A stretch of DNA of 10,040 bases from Euperipatoides rowelli (Eukaryota; Onychophora; Udeonychophora; Euonychophora; Peripatopsidae), in NCBI GenBank assembly GCA_003024985.2, contig PXIH01S0055490.1; one strand, 5' to 3'. Positions 1 to 7,639 of the stretch are shown here, piece after piece. Below the pieces are notes generated by a model. The model was given only the letters and a program-made list of their open reading frames with translations, ran no database searches and was not told the DNA's origin. Positions within the stretch are counted from its first letter, which is position 1. Each line of letters begins with the position of its first letter. Made by a program: the position numbers and the translations under genes.

Positions 1-1
1 G

Positions 2-145
2 GACTACTGGTTCACACATCTTGGGACAGTGGTGCAATACTCGCTGCACTCCAATGTAATAGATCTATCATATGTCTCTGTCGTTTGGCGGGCATCTGCC
101 TGTTTAAACCCTTCGATCTATCTCTGTATCTTTGACTATGAATAA
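2..145 (+). CDS. Possible C-terminal exon of a class A GPCR (TM7 with NPxxY), 5' partial
   Basis: The frame starting at base 2 is open from the window edge to a TAA at 143-145 (47 codons). The peptide has a hydrophobic stretch ending in SACLNPSIYLCIF. This fits transmembrane helix 7 of rhodopsin-family receptors, where NPxxY is the hallmark motif of the receptor core. The preceding residues (ID, then LSYVSVVWRA) would be the end of extracellular loop 3 and the start of TM7. If it is a receptor, it acts in the plasma membrane; the ligand cannot be told from this fragment. The motif lies at the opsin-like spacing WRASACLNPSIY, with Arg where an opsin would have the retinal-binding Lys. The tail after NPxxY is only seven residues, too short for helix 8 and a normal C-terminus, so this may be a truncated gene or pseudogene. 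A chance open frame is possible because the piece is short. Confidence 0.38.
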   Translation, partial: DYWFTHLGTVVQYSLHSNVIDLSYVSVVWRASACLNPSIYLCIFDYE

Positions 146-146
146 A
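141..146 (+). promoter_or_regulatory. AATAAA polyadenylation-type hexamer overlapping the stop codon
   Basis: A canonical AATAAA overlaps the stop codon of the putative GPCR exon. If functional, cleavage would be expected 10-30 bases downstream, leaving almost no 3' UTR. The hexamer is common by chance in AT-rich DNA. Bases 146-226 otherwise hold no recognisable feature. Confidence 0.25.
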
Positions 147-226
147 AATTGTTTCGATTCCTTGCACTCCGACTCTCGGTGCCCAGGGTGTGGGGTACCG
201 TTACGAGGAGGCAGGATGTACTATTA

Positions 227-343
227 CCTAACCCTAACCCTAACCCTAACCCTAACCCTAACCCTAACCCTAACCCTAACCCTAACCCTAACCCTTACCC
301 TAACCCTAACCCTAACCCTAACCCTGACCCTAACCCTAACCCT
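227..343 (+). repeat. Interstitial telomere-like array (CCCTAA)n, about 19 units
   Basis: About 117 bp of tandem CCCTAA (TTAGGG on the minus strand) runs almost without error. Visible variants are one TTACCC-type unit near 295-300 and one CCCTGA unit near 323-328. The C-rich strand reads 5' to 3' here, so a true chromosome end with this orientation would lie to the left; 226 bp of non-telomeric sequence lies there, so the array is interstitial in this assembly. It ends in CCCTCA and meets the first LINE 5' monomer at about 344-345. The Leu-Thr and Asn-Pro open frames across it are products of the repeat and not genes. It may be a relic of telomeric DNA, a repaired break, or the tail or target of a retroelement. 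Confidence 0.95.
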
Positions 344-345
344 CA

Positions 346-364
346 CATGTTAAAGTTTAACATG
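346..364 (+). repeat. Palindromic core of 5' monomer 1
   Basis: CATGTTAAAGTTTAACATG is a perfect inverted repeat with 9-bp arms around a central G. It lies 2 bp after the end of the telomere-like array. The same 19 bases recur exactly 400 bp downstream. It could be a dimeric transcription-factor site or an RNA hairpin at the 5' end of the element. Confidence 0.85.
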
Positions 365-553
365 GGAGGATAGGAACTTCTCTTAATAACATTCTTTGAA
401 TGGGAATTTTACAATTTTTATTTGAGGTAAGATTATCATATTATATATTTTATGAAAGCTTAGATCAAGACCTACAATCCTAGAATGGTTTTAAACAAAT
501 TTTAAAAAATTTTCAGTCAGGAATCTGAGTTTAAAGTTAGTTTCGTTTTGGCA

Positions 554-565
554 GTTAAAATTAAC
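554..565 (+). repeat. Decayed palindromic core of 5' monomer 2
   Basis: GTTAAAATTAAC (5-bp arms, AA centre) is identical to the inner 12 bases of the core at 940-951, and is followed by similar bases (CTAGAGGTATAGGGAA against ATGAGAATATAGTAA). The outer CAT/ATG arms are lost. The rest of this unit is only weakly alignable with the others. Confidence 0.5.
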
Positions 566-745
566 ACTAGAGGTATAGGGAATTTCCTTTAATGCCCATT
601 CCCAGGCTCATTTTTCATTATTTTTTGAAAATTCCTTTTTTCACCCTATACAAGTGATAAGGTTCGCACCCGGTCCAATAAAGATAAATTTGATTTATTG
701 ATTTTTAAAAGTTTTTTTGTAAAATCCCATGATTATTCATTTTTA

Positions 746-764
746 CATGTTAAAGTTTAACATG
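746..764 (+). repeat. Palindromic core of 5' monomer 3
   Basis: This is an exact copy of the 19-bp palindrome at 346-364. The following roughly 60 bp differ from monomer 1 by only a few substitutions and a one-base length change, so these two units diverged recently or are under constraint. Confidence 0.85.
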
Positions 765-936
765 GGAAGATAGGAACTTTTCTTAATAACATTTTTGAAT
801 GGGAATTTTACAATTTTGCAAAACTAATAGTGTCTTACCTATATTAATCAGGTAATCTAAATACTTTCTAGTAAACAGGATTTTTATTTAATAATTATTT
901 TGATTTTTAGATATTTTTCAAGCTTATTGCATTCTA

Positions 937-954
937 CATGTTAAAATTAACATG
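937..954 (+). repeat. Palindromic core of 5' monomer 4
   Basis: CATGTTAAAATTAACATG has 8-bp arms around AA. The centre differs from the 19-bp version in monomers 1 and 3, yet both arms stay perfectly paired. This suggests that the symmetry itself is retained. Confidence 0.8.
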
Positions 955-1125
955 AGAATATAGTAACTCCCTTTTATTCATATTTTCGGTTAAAATTTGG
1001 GAATTTCTTCAAATTAATCACTGCTAGCCTATATTAATCTCACATTCTAAACACTCTTTAACAAACAGAAATTGAATTTAAAGATTTGTTTTACTTTTAC
1101 CAGAAATTGTAAGCTTACTTTCATC

Positions 1126-3258
1126 ATGGAAAATGACAAGCCTGAGAATCACTCACTAAATGGTAGTAAAACAGATAAGGATGATGAATTAACTAAATTG
1201 AGCTTTATGGCTGAAAATAGCATTGCGGCCGATTCTGATTCTTCCATAAACATCCCTTGTGGGGAAATGATTCCCTGTGGCACTCTTTCTTCCTCTTTGA
1301 TCCCCCTCCCTGAAGATGATGGGATGTGTGATCTAGCCACTGATCTTGCTCTCTCTGATGATGGCGATGGGAATTCTGCCCTTAATACGGTTTGGGAAGA
1401 TGAAATCTCTACTCAAATTGATAAGGAAGTTCTTGTTCTATCTCCATCTCTTGGTAATTTTTCTCCTCATGACTTCTTGAGGGACAGGAACCCTACAGTA
1501 ATAGGAATCTCTACTAAGCTTACCAGGAGACTGTGTAAAAGGAACTTAGCCTCCTCTCCCATCAAAAACCCTGATGTTCCAATTCATCCAGTTAAACTTC
1601 AGCTTACTAATCTCTCCCCCAAAATAAATGACCCTCCGCCCCCTCCCCTTCCCCAACGTAATACTGCCCCCAGGGGTGAATTGGAATCCAGGAATGGTCA
1701 GCTGTCCATCTCTCCTATTAGAGATAATTTATTACTTCAACACATTGAATCTTCCTCTACCTACCCTGAGACAATTAGTGGACCTCAAGCTGACTCCATT
1801 TTGGAGACTCCATGCTCTAGATCTCCTGATTTCCATGAAACCTCCCTTGAAACTAATAGTTCGGAAATAGAATCAGTTGAATATGAAAATTACCTTCAGT
1901 CTTCATTTTGGACAACCAAAACTTTTGGCGTTTCCATAGAGCAATATCTCACGGTGACGGGTGTGATGATTGGAGATGAGAATATTCTGTTCTTCAATGG
2001 TGACGATAGGACTCGTCTTGAAATAACACTTAACAATCCCAAATTAGTTGACATAATAGTAAAACAAGGTTTAAATATAGGTGGTTTATGGTCCAAGGCC
2101 TATAGACTGGCAGAAAAGCCAGTCTTATTGGCTCTCAGCCATGTTCCCCCAATCGTCCCTCATACAACAATCTGTAATGCATTGAGGGACATTGGAAAAT
2201 GTTCCCCAGAGGATTGTCGTTTTATTTTCGCCCCCTGCGAAAATAAAAATCTTAAACATGTCAAATCTCACAGACGTAAGGTCTGGGTTAGAATGGATAA
2301 AGACACTGAGATTCCCCAATCAATTCAAATAGAATTTGCGGGTCAATTTTTTAAGGTGGAGGTCTCCGACGGCATTTTAAAATGCTTTGGATGCGGCGAG
2401 CAAGGGCATGTGAAGAGCTCATGTAGATCATCTAAAGCTCTGAGGAATATTAAAATAGGCAAACCCTCAAATTCACAATTCGAGGATGATGACAATGTTA
2501 TCAATGCATGGAGGAATGCACTGATGACCAACATCCCCAACGACCCTAAAACCCCTCTTAACAACATCAGAGCTGGCTTTCATGATCCTCAAAAACTTAT
2601 TAATAATAATCAAGTCAATCAAGACAATTCAAATATTGGAATAAGTAAGAGTAATCAACCTCACAATGCGAGAACAGTTAAATACAAATCAAATAATCCT
2701 TTTGATACCCCTAAGCAAAGGGGATACCCTCATGAAACTCAGAGTTCAGAAAATCTACACATTTTCAACACAAATAATGATGATCGCACCATAAAAACTA
2801 CAGGAAAAACCCCAATATTACCCATCACCAGGAAAAATAAAATACCAAATGAAGGTAGAGATGAAACATCTCTTGAAGAGGAACACCCATATTATCTTGA
2901 ATTCGTTTCTATCTTTGAAGATGCACTTCAAGGAAGGAAAGCAAAAGGTGAGTATCCTTCGAAGCTTCTGATCGATATCAATGTCGAAAAATCATTCCAA
3001 GTCATTCAAGATATACGACATAAAGATTATATTGATTCAAATGAAAAAAAATTAAGTATACAAGAGTTCTTGGAAAGAGCTTCATTTACCCAAAGCATGA
3101 ACNAGGAGGCATCGGAAAATTCTAGAAAGAGGGCAATCAACTCAAGTGAGGATGACATGTCCTCAGTTATATCCACAAATGCAAATGAATATGATGATAA
3201 AACTAGCAAAGCTAGAAAGCATAAAAACAATGAAAAGAAAATGAGGAGTGATATCTAA
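1126..3258 (+). CDS. LINE ORF1: RNA-binding protein with CCHC zinc knuckle (Tx1-like)
   Basis: A 710-aa protein, expected to coat the element RNA in a ribonucleoprotein particle. The ATG at 1126 has a strong context (A at -3, G at +4). The frame is open upstream to about 1072 but without another ATG. Residues 1-260 are acidic and Ser-rich, look disordered, and include a proline run PPPPPLPQR at 170-178. Residues about 267-415 form an RRM-like block with LSHVPPIVP and KHVKSHRRKVWVRM (about 377-390), as in Tx1-type ORF1 proteins. A canonical knuckle CX2CX4HX4C (CFGCGEQGHVKSSC) lies at residues 420-433, bases 2383-2424. The rest is polar and Asn-rich and ends in a basic Lys/Arg tail that could serve nuclear entry or nucleic-acid binding. 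An ambiguous base at 3103 makes codon NAG (Lys, Gln, Glu, or stop if T). No other damage is seen. Antisense and off-frame ORFs inside it are shadows. Confidence 0.9.
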   Translation: MENDKPENHSLNGSKTDKDDELTKLSFMAENSIAADSDSSINIPCGEMIPCGTLSSSLIPLPEDDGMCDLATDLALSDDGDGNSALNTVWEDEISTQIDKEVLVLSPSLGNFSPHDFLRDRNPTVIGISTKLTRRLCKRNLASSPIKNPDVPIHPVKLQLTNLSPKINDPPPPPLPQRNTAPRGELESRNGQLSISPIRDNLLLQHIESSSTYPETISGPQADSILETPCSRSPDFHETSLETNSSEIESVEYENYLQSSFWTTKTFGVSIEQYLTVTGVMIGDENILFFNGDDRTRLEITLNNPKLVDIIVKQGLNIGGLWSKAYRLAEKPVLLALSHVPPIVPHTTICNALRDIGKCSPEDCRFIFAPCENKNLKHVKSHRRKVWVRMDKDTEIPQSIQIEFAGQFFKVEVSDGILKCFGCGEQGHVKSSCRSSKALRNIKIGKPSNSQFEDDDNVINAWRNALMTNIPNDPKTPLNNIRAGFHDPQKLINNNQVNQDNSNIGISKSNQPHNARTVKYKSNNPFDTPKQRGYPHETQSSENLHIFNTNNDDRTIKTTGKTPILPITRKNKIPNEGRDETSLEEEHPYYLEFVSIFEDALQGRKAKGEYPSKLLIDINVEKSFQVIQDIRHKDYIDSNEKKLSIQEFLERASFTQSMNXEASENSRKRAINSSEDDMSSVISTNANEYDDKTSKARKHKNNEKKMRSDI

Positions 3259-3362
3259 TTTGTGATACATAATTAAATAACTCAAATTACACAATAAATA
3301 AAATATTGTACTANATATATCATCAATAAACAAGTTTAAATTTAACCTAATAAAAATCAATA
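3259..3362 (+). other. Spacer between ORF1 and ORF2, with overlapping AATAAA hexamers
   Basis: A 104-bp, very AT-rich spacer follows the ORF1 stop. AATAAA occurs at 3293-3298, 3297-3302 and 3325-3330. An ambiguous base is at 3314. ORF2 begins in a different frame from ORF1 (frame 3 against frame 1), so translation would need reinitiation, internal entry or a separate transcript. The hexamers may be chance matches given the base composition. Confidence 0.45.
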
Positions 3363-3572
3363 ATGGCAATTAAAATACTAACTCTAAACACTGCTGGAAT
3401 AAACAAGCTTGAGAAACAGTGTAAACTCTTTGCATTACTAGAAAATCTGGAATGCGACAGTGCATTCCTTCAAGAGAATAAGACTAAAAAACTCTCAATT
3501 AAAGATGACTTGTGGGAATTTTATTCTTCAGGACTAGGCTCAAATGGGTCTTGGGGAACCGCAATTCTAATT

Positions 3573-3575
3573 TAA
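3573..3575 (+). other. In-frame TAA nonsense codon in the ORF2 endonuclease domain
   Basis: The frame opened by ATG 3363 reads WGTAILI and then TAA, followed at once by an A-rich stretch (KNKKIES) and more than 1700 further open bases in the same frame. The stop falls between catalytic E38 and the GDFN motif, so a product ending here would lack most of the endonuclease and all of the RT. A single-base change (for example AAA to TAA) or a base-call error next to the seven-A run explains it; no frame change is involved. Translation restarting at ATG 3639 would lack N9 and E38. Confidence 0.9.
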
Positions 3576-5017
3576 AAAAACAAAAAGATAGAAAGCATAG
3601 AAATCAATAAGGAATTCAAATGCAATGACGGGAACTTTATGTTATTAAATGTCACAATCAATAATATTAATGTTGTATTGGTGTCAATCTATTTACCATC
3701 GAAACCATCAGCTAAGAGATATAATCTTATAATTAAGCTAAAAACTTTTCTGGAGAACATAAATGAAAACAATTTAATAATTGCAGGCGATTTTAATTCT
3801 GACCCAACAATTACTTCAAAAAACCTTCTGTATAGTGCAATTGGTGACAAAGGACTGGGGGATCTTTGGACCTTGTTAAAAGGCAGATCTCTAGGGCACA
3901 CTTTTATTAAAAGCAATAACAGAATCGACAAGATATTTCTACCAGTGGACTCAAACAAAATATATGGCAAATATATTGAAAGGATAAATTCCGAAATTTC
4001 CGATCATCTCGCTGTACTAGCTATAGTGCAAATTGGAAACACTGAGCCAATCAACAAAACCCCAATCTGGAAATGTCCTGAGGATATTTTTGAGTCAATG
4101 CATATCAAGAAAAGAATCTGTGACTTTATTAATCAGTCTTTTGGTAGTAAAAATACCGATATATTCGAGAAATGGGAAAGGTTTAAGGAAACCCTACCAG
4201 ATGAAATTAACAAAATTAAAAAAATAGTTAAAGAAATGAATATTGACAAAAAAATTAAGAAAAAAAATGTGATATTCAACGATGTAACAAATAATAGAAA
4301 TAACTCAACTTATTTGACAAATGACATTATTAACCAGACAAAGAAAATAGTCTGGGACACAGAAGACATTAAAAGTCGCAGTGTAAAATTTGGGCATGGT
4401 CTGAATAAAATGGATTCCAAATTTTGGAATAAAACTAGAAAGACCTTAAACATAAAGAGGAATTGCAAATTTGAAAAAATCGAAATTGATGGCAATCAGC
4501 ATACTGAAATAAATTCGATTAGAGCTGCAATATTCAATAAGGTATCTGCACAACTAAAACCCTTCGAACACAATAAACCTATTGATCCCAAATGGTTTGC
4601 GAGATGTCCCAAATTGGAACCTTCTGTTAGCAATGGCATTACAAAGAAACCCTCGATCAACGAAATCGATTACATAATCAAAAACTTTAAGAATGGTAAG
4701 GCACCGGGACTCGATGGTATTACCGCAAAGTTTCTTAAAGTATTTCGACCCCAATTAATAAAAATTATTCACGAACTCATGACGAAAATATTTGAAAATG
4801 GCATCCTACCCTGGTCTTTTTCTGAGGCGTATACGGTCTTCATTCCGAAGAAAGGGGACACTAATAAATTTTCGGAGTGGAGGCCTATTACGCTTCAGAA
4901 CTTAGATTATAAAATTTTCTCAAGAATTATGGCAAATCGTCTATTAGAGGTAGCTAAAATTGCTGTCTCACATGAACAAGCATATTCTATTCAGGGACGC
5001 TGCATGTTGGGGAATTT

Positions 5018-5278
5018 AACAGCCACAAGAGATCTTATCTGGTACGCTAACAAAAAAAGAAAGCAGTTAATTGTGGCATCCCTAGATCAGGCAAAAGCCT
5101 TTGATGCAGCGTCCCACTCCTTCATTGATTGTCTTCTATCCAAGCTTAACCTTAACACTTATGCACAAAAATTAGTCAGCCTCCTATACAAAAATTCAAG
5201 TACTCACCTAGTAATCAATGGCAACCTTACACCTGCTATCCCAGTAGGCAGGGGTGTCCGTCAAGGAGATCCCTCCTC
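5018..5278 (+). repeat. First copy of an exact 261-bp duplication in ORF2 RT region
   Basis: This copy covers the end of the QGR block through the first catalytic Asp block and RQGDPS. Read base by base it matches 5280-5540 with no mismatch. It keeps the frame of upstream ORF2 and ends exactly at the N at 5279. Confidence 0.97.
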
Positions 5279-5279
5279 N

Positions 5280-5540
5280 AACAGCCACAAGAGATCTTAT
5301 CTGGTACGCTAACAAAAAAAGAAAGCAGTTAATTGTGGCATCCCTAGATCAGGCAAAAGCCTTTGATGCAGCGTCCCACTCCTTCATTGATTGTCTTCTA
5401 TCCAAGCTTAACCTTAACACTTATGCACAAAAATTAGTCAGCCTCCTATACAAAAATTCAAGTACTCACCTAGTAATCAATGGCAACCTTACACCTGCTA
5501 TCCCAGTAGGCAGGGGTGTCCGTCAAGGAGATCCCTCCTC
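5280..5540 (+). repeat. Second copy of the exact 261-bp duplication, after a single N
   Basis: The offset from the first copy is 262 bases (261 plus the N). This copy is in the frame of downstream ORF2 and flows directly into GIIYSIF and YADD. Zero divergence, a copy boundary exactly at an N and a +1 shift that vanishes when one copy and the N are discounted point to two contigs joined without merging their overlap, not to a biological tandem duplication. Confidence 0.97.
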
Positions 5541-7394
5541 AGGGATAATTTACTCAATATTTATAGAACCACTTGTCTCTTACCTCAAAATAGGCTTAGA
5601 TGAATCAGCATTCAGAATTGATAGCATCAGCTTCCCAATATCGGTGTATGCTGATGATATCACTATCTTTCTAAAATCATTGAAAGGTATTAATACCGCA
5701 TATAAAATATTTAATGATTATGGCCAATCCTCTGGTGCCTCAATTAATAAAGAGAAAACGCAAATTTATACCTCAAATTCTTGTGACAAATCTTGCAAAA
5801 ATTATATTTCTCAAATGGAAAATAAAAATTCGGAAAATATCAAATCACTGGGAGTTATATTCGGAGATAAAAACAATGATAGACTAAATTATAAAAAAAC
5901 AATTGAGAAAATGAGGAATACGGCAAACAAAATATGGCCAATTATTAGAAATGCGTCCTATTTGACAAGGGTCAATATAATTGAAACTTTTTTGATCTCC
6001 CAGATTGCATTTTTAATGCATATTATAACTCCTAATGCCAAAGAGATGAGAGAGATAAATGGTGTTCTGGCTGACGCATTCTGGAAAAAGCGACGCAGGA
6101 AATGGATCGCTCGTAAAGTTCTCATACTCCCAAAAGAAGATGGGGGCCTTGATTTTCCTGATCCTTCCTCACGTTTCAGGACGTGTCAATTAGGCAGAAT
6201 TCGAAGGCTTTGCACCGCTGAGACTGTTACTCTGGAAATCAAAGTCACCAGAGCCATAATGAGAAGTTGTGGATCTGGATTGATGGCAGCTGACTACTTC
6301 TTCTGTAATGCAGGGAGCTTCCCTTCTGGAATGTTCCCTCCAGAATATAAAGAGATGTGGTTGGCACTCGATACTTCAGGTCTATGCCCAACAATAAAAA
6401 ATTTCGAATCAATTAGTAATCAACCTGCATACCACAATCGAATCCTCTCAAATGAGGGTTTCTTATTTCCACGATGGGGATCCTCGAAGGTTGACTACTC
6501 CATTTCAGAAGCGATAACTTTTGAATGTAAATTGAAAGGTAATGAAGAATTTTCTACACAAATCTTAGACTGGTTAGGAGCACGATTCACCAAGGATCAA
6601 ATTTATTCAAAGAATGTTTCAAGACATAAAATTAAGTATCACCTAAAGTGTATCCCCATGGAAATAGTGGAAGCTCCACTATTGAAATTCGAAGATAAAA
6701 AATCTATCTGCCAATATACATCTAAACAAATTTACAATAATTTCGTTAGAATAATTAATAATAAAACACCCAAAATAACTCCTAATAGATTAAATCAGAT
6801 TTCATTTAAATGGAGCCAAATCTGGAATCCATACATCCCTGGATTCTGGTCTGACACAACTTGGAGGGCACTTCACAATAGGCTTACCTCACCAAGTCGA
6901 AATTTTAAAATGGGGCTCTTAGAATCCCCCCTCTGCCCTTTATGTGACAAGTTAAATCAGGATCACTTACATATTTTAAAAGACTGTATGTATAATTTCA
7001 ATCTGAATCAAGAAAGACTAAAAATCATTCAAGATATTAAGACGAAGAACTTCAAGAAAGGGGAAGTATTGGAGGAAATCCTTCAAAAAAAGAAGAAATG
7101 GTTAATTCGAGCCGCTGACTCCCTGTATATTTACACGAGCTATCGAATATTCAATTCCGCAGTGAACAATGAACTCAACAGGCTCAAGAAACCAGAAATC
7201 TGGTATCNAGCACTGTTTCAATTTTATATGAACGCATTGAGCCATCATAAAAAGGAAAACATAAGACCTCCATAGACCTTCATAAAGAGATGAAACGCCT
7301 CGAAATATTAAAAATGGAGGTTTCCCGATGCAAGATATAAATTTATCTACATTTAAAAGGAGGGAGGGTGGAACGACGATAAAATGATTAACTT

Positions 7395-7434
7395 CTAAAG
7401 GTGAATCCTCAGTGTGCCTCCTCCAGCAGGACTG
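7395..7434 (+). repeat. 3' UTR direct repeat, copy 1 (hairpin-forming)
   Basis: The unit starts CTAAAGGTGAATCCTCAG and matches the block at 7498-7537 with four mismatches over 40 bases; the offset is 103 bp. Its core TCC-AGCA-GGA (7422-7431) forms a small hairpin, and AGTGT (7411-7415) can pair with ACACT just downstream (7435-7439). Confidence 0.8.
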
Positions 7435-7497
7435 ACACTTACAAAATTTAAAAACCAAAAGGTTCTGATTAACTACTCTGCTAGCCTAGTTTAATTA

Positions 7498-7550
7498 CTA
7501 AAGGTGAATCCTCAGTGTGCCCAATCCAGCAGGATTGCAGAGCTGAGGAT
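7498..7550 (+). repeat. 3' UTR direct repeat, copy 2, with a nested stem-loop
   Basis: This second copy of the 7395 unit folds more strongly. An outer stem ATCCTCAG (7508-7515) pairs with CTGAGGAT (7543-7550). An inner stem CAATCC (7522-7527) pairs with GGATTG (7532-7537) around an AGCA loop. Stem-loops near the 3' end of some LINE RNAs are known to be recognised by the reverse transcriptase; that role is inferred here. Confidence 0.7.
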
Positions 7551-7639
7551 GAGCATAACTGTAATCTCAACAAATCACAAAGTGCTATGGGGCCCTTTGC
7601 GATGCTGGACATGGGTTGGCCTACCTCGTGTCTTTGTTC

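Larger units (their letters stand above)
345..1125 (+). promoter_or_regulatory. LINE 5' UTR made of about four tandem 190-205 bp monomers
   Basis: Unit starts are marked by a palindromic core at 346, about 552, 746 and 937; core-to-core spacing is 205, 195 and 191 bp. The first and third units share their opening 75 bp almost exactly (through GATAGGAACTT, TTAATAACATT and GAATGGGAATTTTACAATTTT). The third and fourth share their second half (CCTATATTAATC, AATCTAAATACT against ATTCTAAACACT, and AAGCTTA). The second unit is strongly diverged and is recognised mainly by its core. Stacked 5' monomers acting as promoters are established for mouse L1 and some other LINEs; here that role is inferred. 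The last monomer runs to within a few bases of the ORF1 start. No open frame of note lies in the region. Confidence 0.75.
3363..7275 (+). pseudogene. LINE ORF2: APE endonuclease, reverse transcriptase, C-terminal zinc finger; interrupted as assembled
   Basis: ORF2 nicks target DNA and primes reverse transcription of the element RNA there. ATG 3363 has a strong context (A at -3, G at +4). The endonuclease spans residues 1 to about 220, with N9 (LNTAGIN), E38 (LQEN), D143/N145 (GDFN) and D214/H215 (SDH). The RT starts near K446 (KAPGLDGI) and continues through PKKGD, WRPITL, DYKIFSR and D575 (SLDQAKAFD), then GVRQGDPS and YADD at bases 5647-5658 (residues 675-678 with the duplication discounted). 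A CX2CX8HX4C finger (CPLC through HILKDC) lies at 6934-6987. Two faults interrupt it: TAA at 3573-3575 inside the endonuclease, and the exact 261-bp duplication around N5279, which shifts frame by +1. Discounting the 262 extra bases, the length is about 1216 codons, normal for a Tx1-type ORF2. Base 7208 is ambiguous (CNA codon). Confidence 0.92.
345..7555 (+). mobile_element. Near-complete Tx1-like (L1 superfamily) non-LTR retrotransposon
   Basis: The element has tandem 5' UTR monomers (345 to about 1125), ORF1 with a CCHC knuckle (1126-3258), ORF2 with APE endonuclease, reverse transcriptase and C-terminal zinc finger (3363-7275), and a 3' UTR with repeated hairpins. Tx1 assignment rests on ORF1, where an RRM-like region with VPP and SHRRKVWV segments leads into CFGCGEQGH, and on RT blocks such as KAPGLDGI, PKKGD, WRPITL, DYKIFSR and SLDQAKAFDAASH. 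These resemble Tx1-type elements of fish, frogs and marine invertebrates. The 5' edge is set where the telomere-like array stops. The 3' edge is uncertain: no terminal poly(A) or target-site duplication was found, and it could extend into the pyrimidine tract near 7640-7712. Both ORFs are close to full length, so 5' truncation, usual for LINE copies, has not occurred. Confidence 0.88.
7276..7555 (+). other. Probable LINE 3' UTR
   Basis: The region follows the ORF2 TAG stop and has no meaningful open frame; the short frames running to 7755 lack any domain and pass into a pyrimidine microsatellite. It holds an A/G-rich stretch (AAAAGGAGGGAGGGTGG near 7356-7372) and a directly repeated hairpin block. 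Its end is uncertain because no terminal poly(A) or target duplication was found; 7550-7640 could also belong to it. Confidence 0.5.

Noticed and set aside
227-343. A true chromosome end
   Set aside because: Non-telomeric sequence, including a plausible receptor exon, lies on the side where the end should be; the array is short and interstitial here.
132-373. Two overlapping open frames with long Leu-Thr and Asn-Pro repeats
   Set aside because: They exist only because the 6-bp telomere-like unit has no stop in these frames; no gene signals.
427-516. Possible 90-bp intron in the LINE 5' UTR (GAG/GTAAG donor, TTTTCAG acceptor)
   Set aside because: Both sites fit consensus, but AT-rich DNA makes them frequent and there is no transcript evidence or frame effect.
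345-1125. LTR or CRISPR-like array
   Set aside because: The tandem units are about 190-205 bp, diverged, and precede LINE ORFs; there is no matching 3' copy, spacer pattern or integrase.
3103-7208. The other ambiguous bases (3103, 3314, 7208) as further contig joins
   Set aside because: Unlike 5279, no duplicated flank surrounds them and the ORF1 and ORF2 frames continue across 3103 and 7208, so they look like ambiguous calls.
1149-7458. Antisense and off-frame open frames across ORF1 and ORF2
   Set aside because: They are short, lack domains and overlap a clearly coding frame on the other strand or frame.
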